Source of the DNA: Levilactobacillus brevis
GTDB taxonomy: Bacteria; Bacillota; Bacilli; Lactobacillales; Lactobacillaceae
Length of the DNA stretch: 64,000 bases
Assembly: GCA_003666485.1 (NCBI GenBank)
Contig: CP032931.1
Coordinates: 2,790,001-2,854,000, forward strand
Direction: 5' to 3'
Made by a program: the position numbers and the translations under genes. The stretch's first letter is position 1. Each line of letters starts with the position of its first letter. Positions 28,501-37,642 of the stretch are shown piece after piece. The notes under the pieces are model-generated. The model was given only the letters and a program-made list of their open reading frames with translations. It was not told the origin of the DNA and searched no databases.

Positions 28501-29144
28501 TTTTCCTCCACTCATGTACAAGATATTTTTACTGGTCCCTGTTTAGATAGCAGTATTAAGAAGCCAGGTTACGTTGCCTTTTCTTCCGTTCGTCAAAGTT
28601 AATTTTTACCATCCTTTAGCTGAATTATAAGTAAAATAATAACCACTCATAACGCCACTCCTTAGCCCTGAACCACATATGTCTAGCTCACGCCGCTATA
28701 ACACGCGCCTTGGACAGCATCCGCGTTCACCTTTAACAATAGCCCTTGATTTTACAATGCTGACGTACTAGCCTCATCGCTAGTCGCAGCTTGTGCCACC
28801 ACCTGATTACCTGTAATAGGGCTAGCATAATCAGCCCTGTTGCTAATTCTCTTCCCCACATCTCCGTCGCCCCATCACGATATTTATCTGATGTCATCCT
28901 TACAATCTGCGGCACCTCAAGCGTTTAACGGCACCGATGTCCCTCACCAATAATTTTCATTGGCAGTGATCTATCAGTATTTTTATATTCTCTCCCATAC
29001 AATAGTAACACTACGTACTAGTTTCATTTAGTATACCACATCAACCAGATTAGTCTAGCCCAATTGTTGATATAACAATATTTATAAACGATTTTCGCTA
29101 TTTTTATAGACCATTCTTTAGCTGTTTTATCATTAGCTTGCAGT
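28501..29144. other. Gene-free AT-rich region upstream of the first lectin gene
   Basis: No supportable ORF. Minus-strand TGG-TATACT at about 29026-29034 is a possible extended -10, which would give a leader of over 500 nt. A ribosome site (GGAGG) lies at about 28506. I see nothing else. Confidence 0.4.
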
Positions 29145-29176
29145 AAAAAAACTACCGGCACAATCAGCCAGTAGTT
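29145..29176 (-). terminator. Terminator of the second lectin gene
   Basis: On the minus strand AACTACTGGC pairs with GCCGGTAGTT around seven nt and is followed by a run of T, about 28 nt after the stop codon. Confidence 0.85.
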
Positions 29177-29203
29177 CATTTTGCCTATATCTCAATTGTG
29201 CGT

Positions 29204-31360
29204 TTAGCTCGGTGCATTCGCCAAATTCCAAGTAATCTCACCGGTGTAGGTCCCGCTCGTCGCGCTACTATTCACGTGCAACAGCATCCCTGCACCCGCA
29301 TCCCAGCCGGTGGCGTTGGTCGTTTCGTCGTCGCTGGTCGTGGTGTGCGTGGCAACGGGAACCGCCGTCGTCCCAATTGTGACTGGAGTTGCCGTATCAC
29401 TGGCGCGGTACTGCAGGCTACCATCCAGTTGCGTGGCTGGCTTTGTCGTGGCCGTCATCGGCTTTGTTAGTTGTGCGGTCAGCTGCCATTTTGACCCACT
29501 GCCTCGCGCATCGTTGACCAGCAGATTCCAGTCGCCTTCTCGCGAAATCAGTTGGCTAGCCCCCGTCAGTTGCGTGTCGGTGAAGGTCACGGTCTGCGGC
29601 ACATTGGCGTAGCTCAGGATGCCGGCCACATTGATGGTCACCGTCACATCCGGCGACGAGTTGCCCATGGCATCTGATACGTACAGGGTCAGCGTGTTCA
29701 GTCCCAAATGGAGGTCACTAACCAACGGCTGATAACTGAACTGCCCCGTAAAGCTGCCATCACTTTGTTTCTGGGAACTGAAGGTCGCTGGCGCCAGGTC
29801 TTGGCCATTCAGCGTTGGGTGCAGGGTAAATTGGGCATTGCTAGTGGCTCCCTGCAACGTAGCTGTCCCCGTCACCGTTGTGGTCTTACCGGGGAGTACA
29901 TTTACCGTCTCGCCACTCGTCACTTTGGCTGCCAGATCAACGGTTGAGTGCACAATGCCAAAGCCGCTCAAATCAGCGGTCGCAATGCCAAGAGGTGAGC
30001 TAAATTTGCTGGTCGTCATGTCAACCGTGGCCCCAGCCGTCGGATTTTCCGCTGTGGCGTACAGCGAGATTGATGCGGTCTTATTGGCCGTCGACAACCC
30101 CTTTTGTAACGTGTACATCAGCTGCTTGTCGCCCGGCTGATAGCCACTCAGATCGACCGTTTCTTGCGTCCCATCAGCGTAGGTCACCTTGCCAGAAGTC
30201 ACGTTCAGGTTGTCTGGAATCGCCAGCGCTGCCTGCACGTTGTCCCAGGCTTTGCGACCCGAATTATAAGTCAGATCATATTTCAACAACAGTCTGTCGC
30301 CACCCATGATCATCCCGTTGGCTGGGACCTGCACGTCGTCTTCGGTACGGTCATACATGCTGGCCACGGCACTCGCGTCCACCAGCCCGGGAATCTGTTC
30401 GAACACGACCTGATTCGTCTCAAAATGCTGGCCGGTTGAACCGGTGAACCCCCACATGGCCTTGCCCGTATTCTCGGGATCGACGATGCTGGTATTGATA
30501 TCGACCGTCGTCGTTGCCGTCGTAGCGGTCGCCAACCCGGTCGCGGCATCCTTGTCGTCAAAGGTGTACGTCATTTTCCCGGTACCAGGATAGGTGCTGG
30601 GAGCCGTGTATTTCAACGTGACGTGATGCCAAGCCCCATTGGAAAGTGCCGGATTCAAAATTCCCTTGTGGAGCATGACGGTGTAGTACTGATTTTCCGC
30701 ATAATAACGTTTGTTATAAGTCGCCGATTGCGCCGGATAATTTGACGCAATGTGAGGCTTCTTCGTATTTTCATCAGTCACATAATTAATATAGCTATCA
30801 AAGGTCGTGGACTTTCCCAGCGCGTCTGGAATTGGCTGGGTGTTCGGAAATGTATCGAATTCCAGTGCCCAACTGTTCTGAATCGCCTGACTGGCGACAT
30901 TGTTAGTCCCACTCACCGTATAGTTATCTGGACTCCCCCAAACACCCAAAGTTTCACCGGCCGCTGGCACATTGGTCAGTGCGGTCCGGGAAACGGCAGC
31001 CGTTCCGTTGGGATCGTTTTGCAGGACAAATGCCATCCCATCCCCGGCGCTACTGCCTTTGTTGTCAAAGTACATCCACATCGAGGCCTTCTGGTCGTGG
31101 TTCAACTCAAAATAATAATTATCCTTATCCGCCCAAATTGTTCCCAACTGGTTGGCGGCATCGGTCAATTGTACCGTTTCCTTTTGCCCCGCGGCATTAG
31201 CGACCAGCGTAGCCGAATTGCTAGCGCCGGTAAAATTCCCCGTCTTGAAATATGGCGTAATTGGCAACCCATCAGGCGTGTCTGCGTGCGCAATCGCCAT
31301 CCCACTCAGCATGCAAGCAAGCGCGACTAAAATACTCAACCAAATTCGTTGCCATTTCAT
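29204..31360 (-). CDS. Large lectin-like WxL surface protein (2 of 3)
   Basis: 718 residues from ATG at 31360 (GAGGGGAG 8 nt upstream; MKWQRIWLSILVAL). Signal peptide to about residue 28 (AIAHA-DTP). L-type lectin domain about 40-330 (GDGMAFVLQNDPNG, LGVWGSPDNY, WALEFDTFPNT, HIASNYPAQ, MWGFTGSTG), Ig-like middle region, and C-terminal WxL domain ending GEITWNLANAPS. Closely similar in plan to the proteins at 26339 and 44118. Follows the DUF916 gene by 263 nt with a terminator between, so expression is at least partly separate. Confidence 0.87.
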   Translation of the reverse strand: MKWQRIWLSILVALACMLSGMAIAHADTPDGLPITPYFKTGNFTGASNSATLVANAAGQKETVQLTDAANQLGTIWADKDNYYFELNHDQKASMWMYFDNKGSSAGDGMAFVLQNDPNGTAAVSRTALTNVPAAGETLGVWGSPDNYTVSGTNNVASQAIQNSWALEFDTFPNTQPIPDALGKSTTFDSYINYVTDENTKKPHIASNYPAQSATYNKRYYAENQYYTVMLHKGILNPALSNGAWHHVTLKYTAPSTYPGTGKMTYTFDDKDAATGLATATTATTTVDINTSIVDPENTGKAMWGFTGSTGQHFETNQVVFEQIPGLVDASAVASMYDRTEDDVQVPANGMIMGGDRLLLKYDLTYNSGRKAWDNVQAALAIPDNLNVTSGKVTYADGTQETVDLSGYQPGDKQLMYTLQKGLSTANKTASISLYATAENPTAGATVDMTTSKFSSPLGIATADLSGFGIVHSTVDLAAKVTSGETVNVLPGKTTTVTGTATLQGATSNAQFTLHPTLNGQDLAPATFSSQKQSDGSFTGQFSYQPLVSDLHLGLNTLTLYVSDAMGNSSPDVTVTINVAGILSYANVPQTVTFTDTQLTGASQLISREGDWNLLVNDARGSGSKWQLTAQLTKPMTATTKPATQLDGSLQYRASDTATPVTIGTTAVPVATHTTTSDDETTNATGWDAGAGMLLHVNSSATSGTYTGEITWNLANAPS

Positions 31361-31463
31361 CACTGACACTCCCCTCAATGTCAAACTAGTCATGGCCTCA
31401 ACCTTTTTCATTCACCTTGGTAATGATGCTAGCGAACCGTTACTGCGTTAAATATCTAACCCA

Positions 31464-31469
31464 ATTATA
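31464..31469 (-). promoter_or_regulatory. Putative -10 of the second lectin gene
   Basis: TATAAT on the minus strand about 105 nt upstream of the start at 31360, downstream of the terminator at 31568. The -35 match is weak. Confidence 0.45.
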
Positions 31470-31567
31470 CGATGTATTCTCGAACTCTTGTGCCGTATTA
31501 GCCTTCTATAGTCGCGAATCTGGTCAGAAAAAACGTTATCACTGTTAAGTGAACTAACTTTCTGCAG

Positions 31568-31612
31568 CAAAAAGCCGTCACGCCCGAATCCTCAGGAAAC
31601 GGCGTGACGGCT
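31568..31612 (-). terminator. Terminator of the DUF916 gene
   Basis: A perfect 12-bp stem (AGCCGTCACGCC 31572-31583 with GGCGTGACGGCT 31601-31612) is followed on the minus strand by four T. Confidence 0.8.
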
Positions 31613-31622
31613 ATCGTTATTT

Positions 31623-32681
31623 TTATTTAGTTGAATCTGTCTTGTCAGAAGCGCTGTCGTCATCACGACGCCGGTTCTTCATCAACAAGTAGATAATGAC
31701 GATCAGCAAGAGGAGAATCAAAATCCCACCAGCCACGAACCACCAGAGGTAGTTGTTCTGTTGTGGCGTGTTGATCTTGTTCTTCAACTGGTTAATCTGG
31801 GCTTGGGTCACATTAAAGTTCTTAACGAAGTGCCAGTGATACCCGCCCTTGGCGTAAGCATCCAGTGTCAGCGTGTATTCGCCCGCCTTCAACTGCGTGC
31901 CACCCCACGGAATAGAGTAGTTAAAGTTGGAATTAGGCGCCATGGACATGTTGCTCTTCTCATTACTTAGAACTGTCTTAGTCTCGTTGGCCTTAGTGAC
32001 CTTGGACTTGATTTTGAGTTCACTCATCAGACCTGGCCGTGGGTTTTGTAAGTTGGCTTGAATCTGGTTGTAGGAGTTGATCTGCCCTGCTTTGACCGTG
32101 TGTAGGCGCATGTCAGGGGCAACATCGACACTGCTTTCACGGAGCCGGACCCCAATGACATAGGCAAAAGCGTTCTTGATCGTGACACCTTTTTTAGCGC
32201 TGGAATTGTCGCTGTCGGTCAACTGCTTCACGTAGACCCCACCTAAAATCATCCCGTCGATCTTCTCGGCTGGCATGGTGTAGGAGACGGAGACCCGCTT
32301 GCTACTCTTGGCTGGCACGTTGACCTTCTGGGTACTGTCCTTACTGAAGACGTCCTTGATGCCAACCTTCAGCGAGCTATCCAATGTGGGATTAGCCTTA
32401 CTGTAGTCAATAACCCCGTTATCGTTGGTGATGGCCTGGTTGACCCCCACTTGGAACCGTTTCATTGATTTACTGGTATTGCGAATAACAATCGTTAATT
32501 TTTGCTGTTGCTTTGGTTTAACACGCAAAGCAAAATACGTGACCTTTTTATCATCCTGGTTCTTCGGCAAAACCGCACTCACCGAATAGCCAACACTCTC
32601 AGCGTGAACAGTCTGTTGAACCCAACCGAACGCCATTAGTAACGTCCCTAATGTTACCAAAATCTTTAGCCAACGTTTCAT
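31623..32681 (-). CDS. WxL-system scaffold protein (DUF916/DUF3324, CscA type)
   Basis: 352 residues from ATG at 32681 (GGAGG upstream; MKRWLKILV). Signal peptide to about residue 26 (QTVHA-ES). Residues about 35-150 form a DUF916 domain (SVSAVLPKNQDDKKVTYFALRVKPKQ) and about 160-300 a DUF3324 domain (VIGVRLRESSV, YTLTLDAYAKGGYHWHF). One C-terminal membrane helix (WWFVAGGILILLLLIVIIYLL) is followed by a basic then acidic tail. DUF916 proteins bind WxL proteins and peptidoglycan, making this the probable anchor for the cluster. Confidence 0.9.
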   Translation of the reverse strand: MKRWLKILVTLGTLLMAFGWVQQTVHAESVGYSVSAVLPKNQDDKKVTYFALRVKPKQQQKLTIVIRNTSKSMKRFQVGVNQAITNDNGVIDYSKANPTLDSSLKVGIKDVFSKDSTQKVNVPAKSSKRVSVSYTMPAEKIDGMILGGVYVKQLTDSDNSSAKKGVTIKNAFAYVIGVRLRESSVDVAPDMRLHTVKAGQINSYNQIQANLQNPRPGLMSELKIKSKVTKANETKTVLSNEKSNMSMAPNSNFNYSIPWGGTQLKAGEYTLTLDAYAKGGYHWHFVKNFNVTQAQINQLKNKINTPQQNNYLWWFVAGGILILLLLIVIIYLLMKNRRRDDDSASDKTDSTK

Positions 32682-32730
32682 GATTCTCCCAACCTCCATA
32701 AAAACTCAACTTTAAACTCATTGTAACAAA

Positions 32731-32758
32731 GAATGCGGTGACTGTCGCCACCGCATTC
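32731..32758 (-). terminator. Hairpin between the small WxL gene and the DUF916 gene
   Basis: Perfect GAATGCGGTG/CACCGCATTC stem (32731-32740, 32749-32758) followed by TTTG on the minus strand. The short T-run suggests partial termination or mRNA end protection within the operon. Confidence 0.6.
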
Positions 32759-32774
32759 CGAAACTTTTACATTT

Positions 32775-33494
32775 TTAATGTAAGGAATCAGTTAAGGTCC
32801 AATTCAACATGCCCGTATAAGTCTGGGTCTCGGCAACCGCACTCCCATTGACCAACAACTTGGTTGGTGCCGTGGTATCGTAATTTAACCGATAGATCCA
32901 AGTCCCGAGGCCGGTGCCGTAATCGGCTTGACCGACCTTGGCCATCTCTCCCAGCGGTAATCGCGTGGTACTCGTCGTGGTGACGTGCGGATACTTGCTG
33001 ACAGTCGTTCCGGACGCGAGAAATTTGGTCACGCCCAATTCGATCGACGCATCACTGCCGCCAATCGTCGATGCACGCGATTGACCCACCAAAATACTGG
33101 GGGTCAGCATCAATTGCCAACCATCCCCAGTGTATCGGCGATCACTCACCTGAACGAAGGCCTGATGATTCGTCGCCGTCGCGGTAATGACACCATTGTC
33201 ATAACTATTTTCATCAAACACCAGGTTCGACGCATAGTCAATCGTCAAAGCCCCAGTGGACCCGGTCCCGTGATTATTCGCATCCAAGTCATCGCCAGGA
33301 AATGCGCTCCCGGAGCCATCTGGATTCTGCGGATTGACGGCACCAGAAGTATCGCCGCCCTTTAATGTGACCTTAGCCGTGGTCGTCTGATCATCATTGG
33401 GAGTCCGAGTACTAGCATCTGCGGCAGTTGACCCACTCAAGGCTAAAGCCGTGAGGGCCAACGAAGTCACGAATAACGATGTCCATCTAGTCAC
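32775..33494 (-). CDS. Small WxL-domain surface protein
   Basis: 239 residues. GTG start at 33494 with GGGAGGG 7 nt upstream. Signal peptide to about residue 27 (STAADA-STR). After a Gly/Asp-rich linker a single WxL domain follows: TIDYASNLVFDENSY, WQLMLTPSIL (first motif), VGTW-like LGTWIYRL, and the terminal GMLNWTLTDSL. WxL domains bind peptidoglycan non-covalently and also DUF916 partners. Second gene of the operon starting at 34707. Confidence 0.88.
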   Translation of the reverse strand: MTRWTSLFVTSLALTALALSGSTAADASTRTPNDDQTTTAKVTLKGGDTSGAVNPQNPDGSGSAFPGDDLDANNHGTGSTGALTIDYASNLVFDENSYDNGVITATATNHQAFVQVSDRRYTGDGWQLMLTPSILVGQSRASTIGGSDASIELGVTKFLASGTTVSKYPHVTTTSTTRLPLGEMAKVGQADYGTGLGTWIYRLNYDTTAPTKLLVNGSAVAETQTYTGMLNWTLTDSLH

Positions 33495-33531
33495 GACGCA
33501 GCCCTCCCTTTTCGTTCTTGACTGCGGTTAA

Positions 33532-34233
33532 TTATTCTGGTGAGTTGGTTAACGTCCAAGTTAAGTCGGCTGAGTACGAACCAGCAGCGTTACCAGCTGG
33601 GATCGTCATTGAAGCACTTTTGTAAGTGTTTGTCCAAGTTCCAACACCACTACCAGTAGCAGCATGGTAAACATTTTGATTATCCGTACCTTCACTGTTA
33701 AATTTCAAGGACGTGGCATCTTGTGTAGCCGGATTTTCTACGACTTCGGTTTTGGTATTAGTAACACCACCAGCAACAACCCCGTTATCATAAGTGAACG
33801 TTCCACCTAAGATGGCAGCGGCAGCACCAGTCCCACCAATCGTTGACGTAAGTGGTTTGCTGCTAACTTGAACCCGCCAACCACTAGCAGTACCAGGATC
33901 GACAACGGTAACGGCACCAGCAGCAGCGGCCTTATCATGCGACTCTTCACCTTGGCTCAATGCTTTATCCTTTAAGATTGTCGCAGTTTTACCATCAATA
34001 GTTCCTGTCCCAAAGTCAACGTCCGGTGCAGAAGTAATTGCCAATGACCCAGCCACGTTACCGCCGTCGCCATCACCATTGTCGCCAGCGCCATTACTAT
34101 CCAACTGGACTTTTGCAGTAGTGCCAACAGAACCAGAACTTGTGGTACCAGCCGCATTCGCCGTAACTGTTGTCATGCCTAAGCCTGCAACCAAAGCAAC
34201 AGAAGCTAATAATTGTAAAGTTTTCTTAGTCAT
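33532..34233 (-). CDS. Small WxL-domain surface protein
   Basis: 233 residues from ATG at 34233 (GAGGGAG 9 nt upstream; MTKKTLQLLASVAL). Signal peptide cut after TANA near residue 27. WxL domain with ITSAPDVDFGTG, WRVQVSSKPL, VGTWTN and LTWTLTNSPE. Codon use is cleaner and more biased than the lectins, suggesting high expression. It starts 18 nt after the LPXTG gene stop codon, so the two are co-transcribed. Confidence 0.9.
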   Translation of the reverse strand: MTKKTLQLLASVALVAGLGMTTVTANAAGTTSSGSVGTTAKVQLDSNGAGDNGDGDGGNVAGSLAITSAPDVDFGTGTIDGKTATILKDKALSQGEESHDKAAAAGAVTVVDPGTASGWRVQVSSKPLTSTIGGTGAAAAILGGTFTYDNGVVAGGVTNTKTEVVENPATQDATSLKFNSEGTDNQNVYHAATGSGVGTWTNTYKSASMTIPAGNAAGSYSADLTWTLTNSPE

Positions 34234-34251
34234 AATAAAAATCTCCCTCAA

Positions 34252-34707
34252 CTAATTTTGTTGTTTTCTTCTCTTAAATAGAATCCCTATCCAAACTAGC
34301 AACAACATGATGACTCCCGTCATGGTCCCCAGTCCGAACCAAGTTTCAGAAGTCTGTGGCAATCTTCCCGTTGTGCTACGCGTGGCGACCAAGGCCGCCT
34401 GACCACTTTGCTTGCTGTGTGCCGGACTAACTGTAGCCCCTTGACCACCGTTAGCTCCGGTCGGTGATGTTGCCCCCGCTGAATGAGTGTGGCCATTCAC
34501 TGGATTGCCGTTTACCGTATCCCCATCTTCACCGTCAATGAGTGCCCCGCCACCGCCATTAATGACCGGTGAAGGACTCGTTTTCGGTTTGGTGAGGGTC
34601 ACTGAATACTGTGATTGCTGAACATCATCTGCACGAGCTGCGGTTGGGATACCCCAACCGACGATCAGCAGGCTCAGCACCAGCAAACCTATATCTCGTA
34701 ATCGCAT
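34252..34707 (-). CDS. Small LPXTG-anchored protein of the WxL cluster (CscD type)
   Basis: 151 residues. Signal peptide about 1-25 (LLVLSLLIVGWGIPTAARA), a Gly/Asn/Pro-rich middle, and a sortase signal LPQTSE at residue 116 followed by a hydrophobic stretch and FKRRKQQN. LPQTSE is the lactobacillus form of LPXTG, so it should be covalently attached to peptidoglycan by sortase. Cluster genes of this kind occur with DUF916 and WxL genes as the Csc complex. First gene of the operon, with a strong promoter upstream. Confidence 0.88.
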   Translation of the reverse strand: MRLRDIGLLVLSLLIVGWGIPTAARADDVQQSQYSVTLTKPKTSPSPVINGGGGALIDGEDGDTVNGNPVNGHTHSAGATSPTGANGGQGATVSPAHSKQSGQAALVATRSTTGRLPQTSETWFGLGTMTGVIMLLLVWIGILFKRRKQQN

Positions 34708-34803
34708 CGCTGTCCCATCCTCACGTCCTGTTCCGCTTACCTAAAATTTAATTAACAATATCCATTACAAAGAATCTGATGAATTCATCTGATTACATTG
34801 GTT

Positions 34804-34832
34804 ATAATAACACCATTTTTAGTTTTTGTCCA
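34804..34832 (-). promoter_or_regulatory. Promoter of the LPXTG-WxL-DUF916 operon
   Basis: Minus strand: TGGACA (34827-34832), 17-nt spacer, TATTAT (34804-34809). The spacer and flanks match the promoter at 35873-35901 almost base for base (AAAAC..A..AATGG..). Confidence 0.8.
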
Positions 34833-34849
34833 CAATTAGTCATGTGTGG
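34830..34849. promoter_or_regulatory. Operator-like palindrome CCACA-N10-TGTGG over the -35
   Basis: A 20-bp inverted repeat overlaps the -35 of the operon promoter. The same repeat with the same position occurs at 35899-35918. No regulator of matching type sits next to it. Confidence 0.65.
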
Positions 34850-35051
34850 TGAAAAATATTTTTACCAACATCTTTATAGTAGGTTCACGACTATTTATTA
34901 TGATTTCTTACATTTACTCAAGGCACTGATTTGTTGGTATTTAAGTGTAAAAGGTAAGGATTATTCAGTTTGCAATATCTGTTGTTTACAAAAACAAATT
35001 GTAAAAAGCAGCCAGCTATTTTTCGTTTATACGGTTACTTAATAGATACAA

Positions 35052-35078
35052 AAAAAGGCGAACAAGTTCGCCTTTTTT
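35052..35078 (-). terminator. Terminator of the WxL gene at 35094
   Basis: Stem GGCGAAC/GTTCGCC with A and T tracts on both sides, so it can end transcription in both directions. About 15 nt after the stop codon. Confidence 0.88.
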
Positions 35079-35093
35079 CTCATTTAGTTCTGA

Positions 35094-35729
35094 TTAAGCT
35101 GGCGCATTGTTTAACGCCCAAGTCAAGGTAGATGTGTATGATCCTTCAATAGCGGAAGCAGGCACAGTCAAGTCTGAAGCTTTCACGCCACCATTCCAAG
35201 TACCAACACCGTCACCAGCAGCAGCAGTTAAAATAGTTGTACCACTTCCGGTTGTGTCATCCCCAGTGTCAATCTTTGCATCAGTACTACTTGGTACGGT
35301 CGACTTGTTTGTATCATCAGCACTAGTGTCAGTTGTACTCTTGATGGCGCTCGGTGCAAAGCTCAGAGTGTAAGCCCCACCTTTCAAGGTGCTGACCTTA
35401 TTAGTTGTTGCATTAGTTGCTTTCATTGGTGAAGCAGATACAGTCACGCCCCAACCGTCTGCTCCCCCGGCGTTATTAACAATCAAATTGCCAGTCAAGG
35501 TAGCCGCTGCCGTTGCAGCAGACCCATTTAATGTTGAATCTTTAAAACTAATGCTTGGAGCTGAAACCAGCGTTACACTCCCATCAGTACCAGTCCCAGC
35601 GGTCAAATTAACCGTCGCATTAGTCGTCGTTGGATCCGTTGAGTCCGCGTTGGCAGTCGTAGTTGAAGCTAAACCCAAACCAGTTAATGCAGCAGCAACA
35701 GCAACGAAACCTAAAGTCTTCTTAAACAT
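35094..35729 (-). CDS. Small WxL-domain surface protein, separately transcribed
   Basis: 211 residues, AAAGGGG before ATG at 35729. Signal peptide to about residue 28 (TTTANA-DST). One WxL domain: VTLVSAPSISFKDS, GWGVTVSASPM, VGTWNGG and STLTWALNNAPA. Strongly biased codon use and its own promoter and terminator suggest a well-expressed surface protein. Its promoter resembles that of the neighbouring operon. A leader of about 140 nt precedes it, with an AGCC-N3-GGCT hairpin near the start. Confidence 0.88.
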   Translation of the reverse strand: MFKKTLGFVAVAAALTGLGLASTTTANADSTDPTTTNATVNLTAGTGTDGSVTLVSAPSISFKDSTLNGSAATAAATLTGNLIVNNAGGADGWGVTVSASPMKATNATTNKVSTLKGGAYTLSFAPSAIKSTTDTSADDTNKSTVPSSTDAKIDTGDDTTGSGTTILTAAAGDGVGTWNGGVKASDLTVPASAIEGSYTSTLTWALNNAPA

Positions 35730-35872
35730 ATTAATTATCCCCTTTAAGCCTTTTGGCTAAATATGAATTTCTGTCAACCCTGGCTGATCGATGTCACTGC
35801 CTCACGGGATTACCCTAGTTAATCGTGCTCCCCAACGCTTGGCGGTTATCTCTGTATCAACCTTACAAACAT

Positions 35873-35901
35873 ATAATACCCCATTTCTTCGTTTTTGTCC
35901 A
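35873..35901 (-). promoter_or_regulatory. Promoter of the WxL gene at 35094
   Basis: Minus strand: TGGACA (35896-35901), 17-nt spacer, TATTAT (35873-35878). Near-identical to the promoter at 34804-34832. Confidence 0.8.
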
Positions 35902-35918
35902 CTCTTAATCATCTGTGG
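35899..35918. promoter_or_regulatory. Operator-like palindrome over the -35, second copy
   Basis: CCACT-N10-TGTGG, one mismatch from the copy at 34830, in the same place relative to the -35. Confidence 0.6.
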
Positions 35919-35929
35919 GGAGAATAAAT

Positions 35930-36262
35930 AATCGGAAAACACTTTTATAACTGTTATAAGCGTTTATATTATAAACATAATTACAATTAAAACGCCTATA
36001 TGACGGCATTTGTATCCGTTTCAAATTGATGGTCCAGCCAAACTTTTATGTTCCCTAATCGTCAAATTAACGAATTTTTTAAAATGTTTCATACAGGCTA
36101 CTAGCTAACTATATTGCTAATACATCGTATACACTATCGTGCCAAATCCCTTGATACATCTACGTTTCTTGTCATTCCCATGGCAGTGGGAATGCGCTAC
36201 CAAAAAATAAAAAATTTTTTCAAAAAAAATAAAAAAATCAGCATTTTTTGCCTTCTGGACAG
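35930..36262. other. AT-rich gene-free region left of the IS256-family element
   Basis: No supportable ORF. Contains a perfect CATTCCCA-N6-TGGGAATG hairpin at 36173-36194 and a run of A and T (36200-36250). It may be relics of the original sequence between sortase and the WxL gene. Confidence 0.4.
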
Positions 36263-36270
36263 AAAAATAC

Positions 36271-37622
36271 GAGAGCGTAAAATATCTTGTGTAAATGCAT
36301 AAAAGATTTCTGAATTGTATAGAAATAGGGAATGCCTTCCCTTATGATATTTAGTAACCACAGAAAACATCACAGGAGGCATTCCCCATGAATGAACTTA
36401 CCACAGAAATTATCGCTGCACTAGCCCAAAAGCAAGATTTGGACGAAGTTTTTCGTCACCACCTCGAAATTGCGATTAACCAGCTGCTTCAAACCGAATT
36501 GGTAGAGTTTTTGGGTTACGAACGCTACTCATACGCTGGGACTAACACTGGTAATAACCGCAACGGCAGTTATGAGCGCTCGTTTGATACGAAGTACGGC
36601 CAACTTAACTTAACCATTCCTCGAGATCGCAATGGCCGGTTTAAAAATCATACCTTGCCAGCCTACGGTCGGCACAGTGATAATTTAGAAACAACGGTCA
36701 TTCAGTTGTATACCAAGGGAATTACCACTGCTGAAATTGCCGAACTCATTGAGAAAATGTACGGTGCTCACTACTCCAAAGCCACGGTTTCCAACATGAC
36801 TAAAGCCGTCAATGAACAGGTTCAAGCTTTCCAGCAACGTCGACTGGCTTCACAATATGCGGCCATCTTCTTAGATGCCACTTACTTGCCGTTAAAGCGG
36901 GATACCGTTCAAAAAGAAGCCGTTCATATTGCGATTGGCATTCGTCCAGATGGTACGAAAGAAGTGCTGAACTACCAAGTGGCGCCAACGGAATCGACTG
37001 GAATCTGGACTGAACTGCTGGGAACCTTGATCAAGCAGGGCGTTAAAGATGTGCTGTTGTTTGTGGCCGATGGGTTAGTTGGTTTGGATGAAGGCTTGAA
37101 TCGGAATTTCCCTAAAGCCAAACGACAACGTTGCCTGGTTCATGTTGGGCGGAATCTGATGAACAAAGTTCGCGTAAAAGACCGCAAGGCCGTGATCAGT
37201 GACTTTAAACAAGTTCATCGGGCCGCCAACCGTGAAGCAGCCGAACTGAAACTGAATGAGTTCGCCAACAACTGGCATCAGACCTATCCCAAATTAATCA
37301 AAGATCTGCTTAAAATGCCGAATTTACTCACTTTCATGGACTTTCCACCAGCTATCCGGCAATCACTATACTCCACTAACCCGATTGAGAACTTTAATAA
37401 GCATCTCAAGCGCACCACCCACCACAAAGAACAATTTCCAACGGAAGATTCACTGGATCGCTTCCTGGTTTCTCAGTTTAATGTTTATAACGAGAAGTCT
37501 CTGAAGCGGATCCACCGAGGGTTCAAAGGACTCCAGGACACCTTGGAAGCATCATTTATTTAAGTTAGATACATATTATATGTACGAAGGCATTTCGTTT
37601 ACACAAGATTCTTGACGCTACC
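36271..37622 (+). mobile_element. IS256-family insertion sequence, complete
   Basis: 1352 bp. Imperfect terminal inverted repeats of about 25 bp: left begins GAGAGCGTAA, right reversed begins GGTAGCGTCA, both sharing ATCTTGTGTAAA at the inner end (20 of 25 identical by eye). An 8-bp direct repeat AAAAATAC flanks it at 36263-36270 and 37623-37630, the size expected for IS256. The transposase is intact. Inserted between the sortase gene and the WxL gene. Confidence 0.9.
36388..37563 (+). CDS. IS256-family transposase
   Basis: 391 residues; DDE transposase of the Mutator (MULE-related) group. Blocks: ELVEFLGYERYSYAGTNTGNNRNGSYERS near the N-terminus, IFLDATYLPL with the first Asp, LLFVADGLVGLDEGL with the second, RCLVHVGRNLMNKV, and NPIENFNKHLKRTT with the Glu. 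AGGAGG 9 nt before ATG. No frameshift or stop, so probably functional. Catalyses cut-out and circular-intermediate transposition in this family. Confidence 0.97.
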   Translation: MNELTTEIIAALAQKQDLDEVFRHHLEIAINQLLQTELVEFLGYERYSYAGTNTGNNRNGSYERSFDTKYGQLNLTIPRDRNGRFKNHTLPAYGRHSDNLETTVIQLYTKGITTAEIAELIEKMYGAHYSKATVSNMTKAVNEQVQAFQQRRLASQYAAIFLDATYLPLKRDTVQKEAVHIAIGIRPDGTKEVLNYQVAPTESTGIWTELLGTLIKQGVKDVLLFVADGLVGLDEGLNRNFPKAKRQRCLVHVGRNLMNKVRVKDRKAVISDFKQVHRAANREAAELKLNEFANNWHQTYPKLIKDLLKMPNLLTFMDFPPAIRQSLYSTNPIENFNKHLKRTTHHKEQFPTEDSLDRFLVSQFNVYNEKSLKRIHRGFKGLQDTLEASFI

Positions 37623-37642
37623 AAAAATACTGATTCTTACGC

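Noticed and set aside
28733-28915. 60-residue minus-strand ORF between two lectin genes
   Set aside because: No proper ribosome site at a usable distance and no family similarity; a hydrophobic stretch alone is weak support.
34779-35042. 87-residue plus-strand ORF over a WxL promoter
   Set aside because: It covers the strong minus-strand promoter and has no ribosome site; composition looks non-coding.
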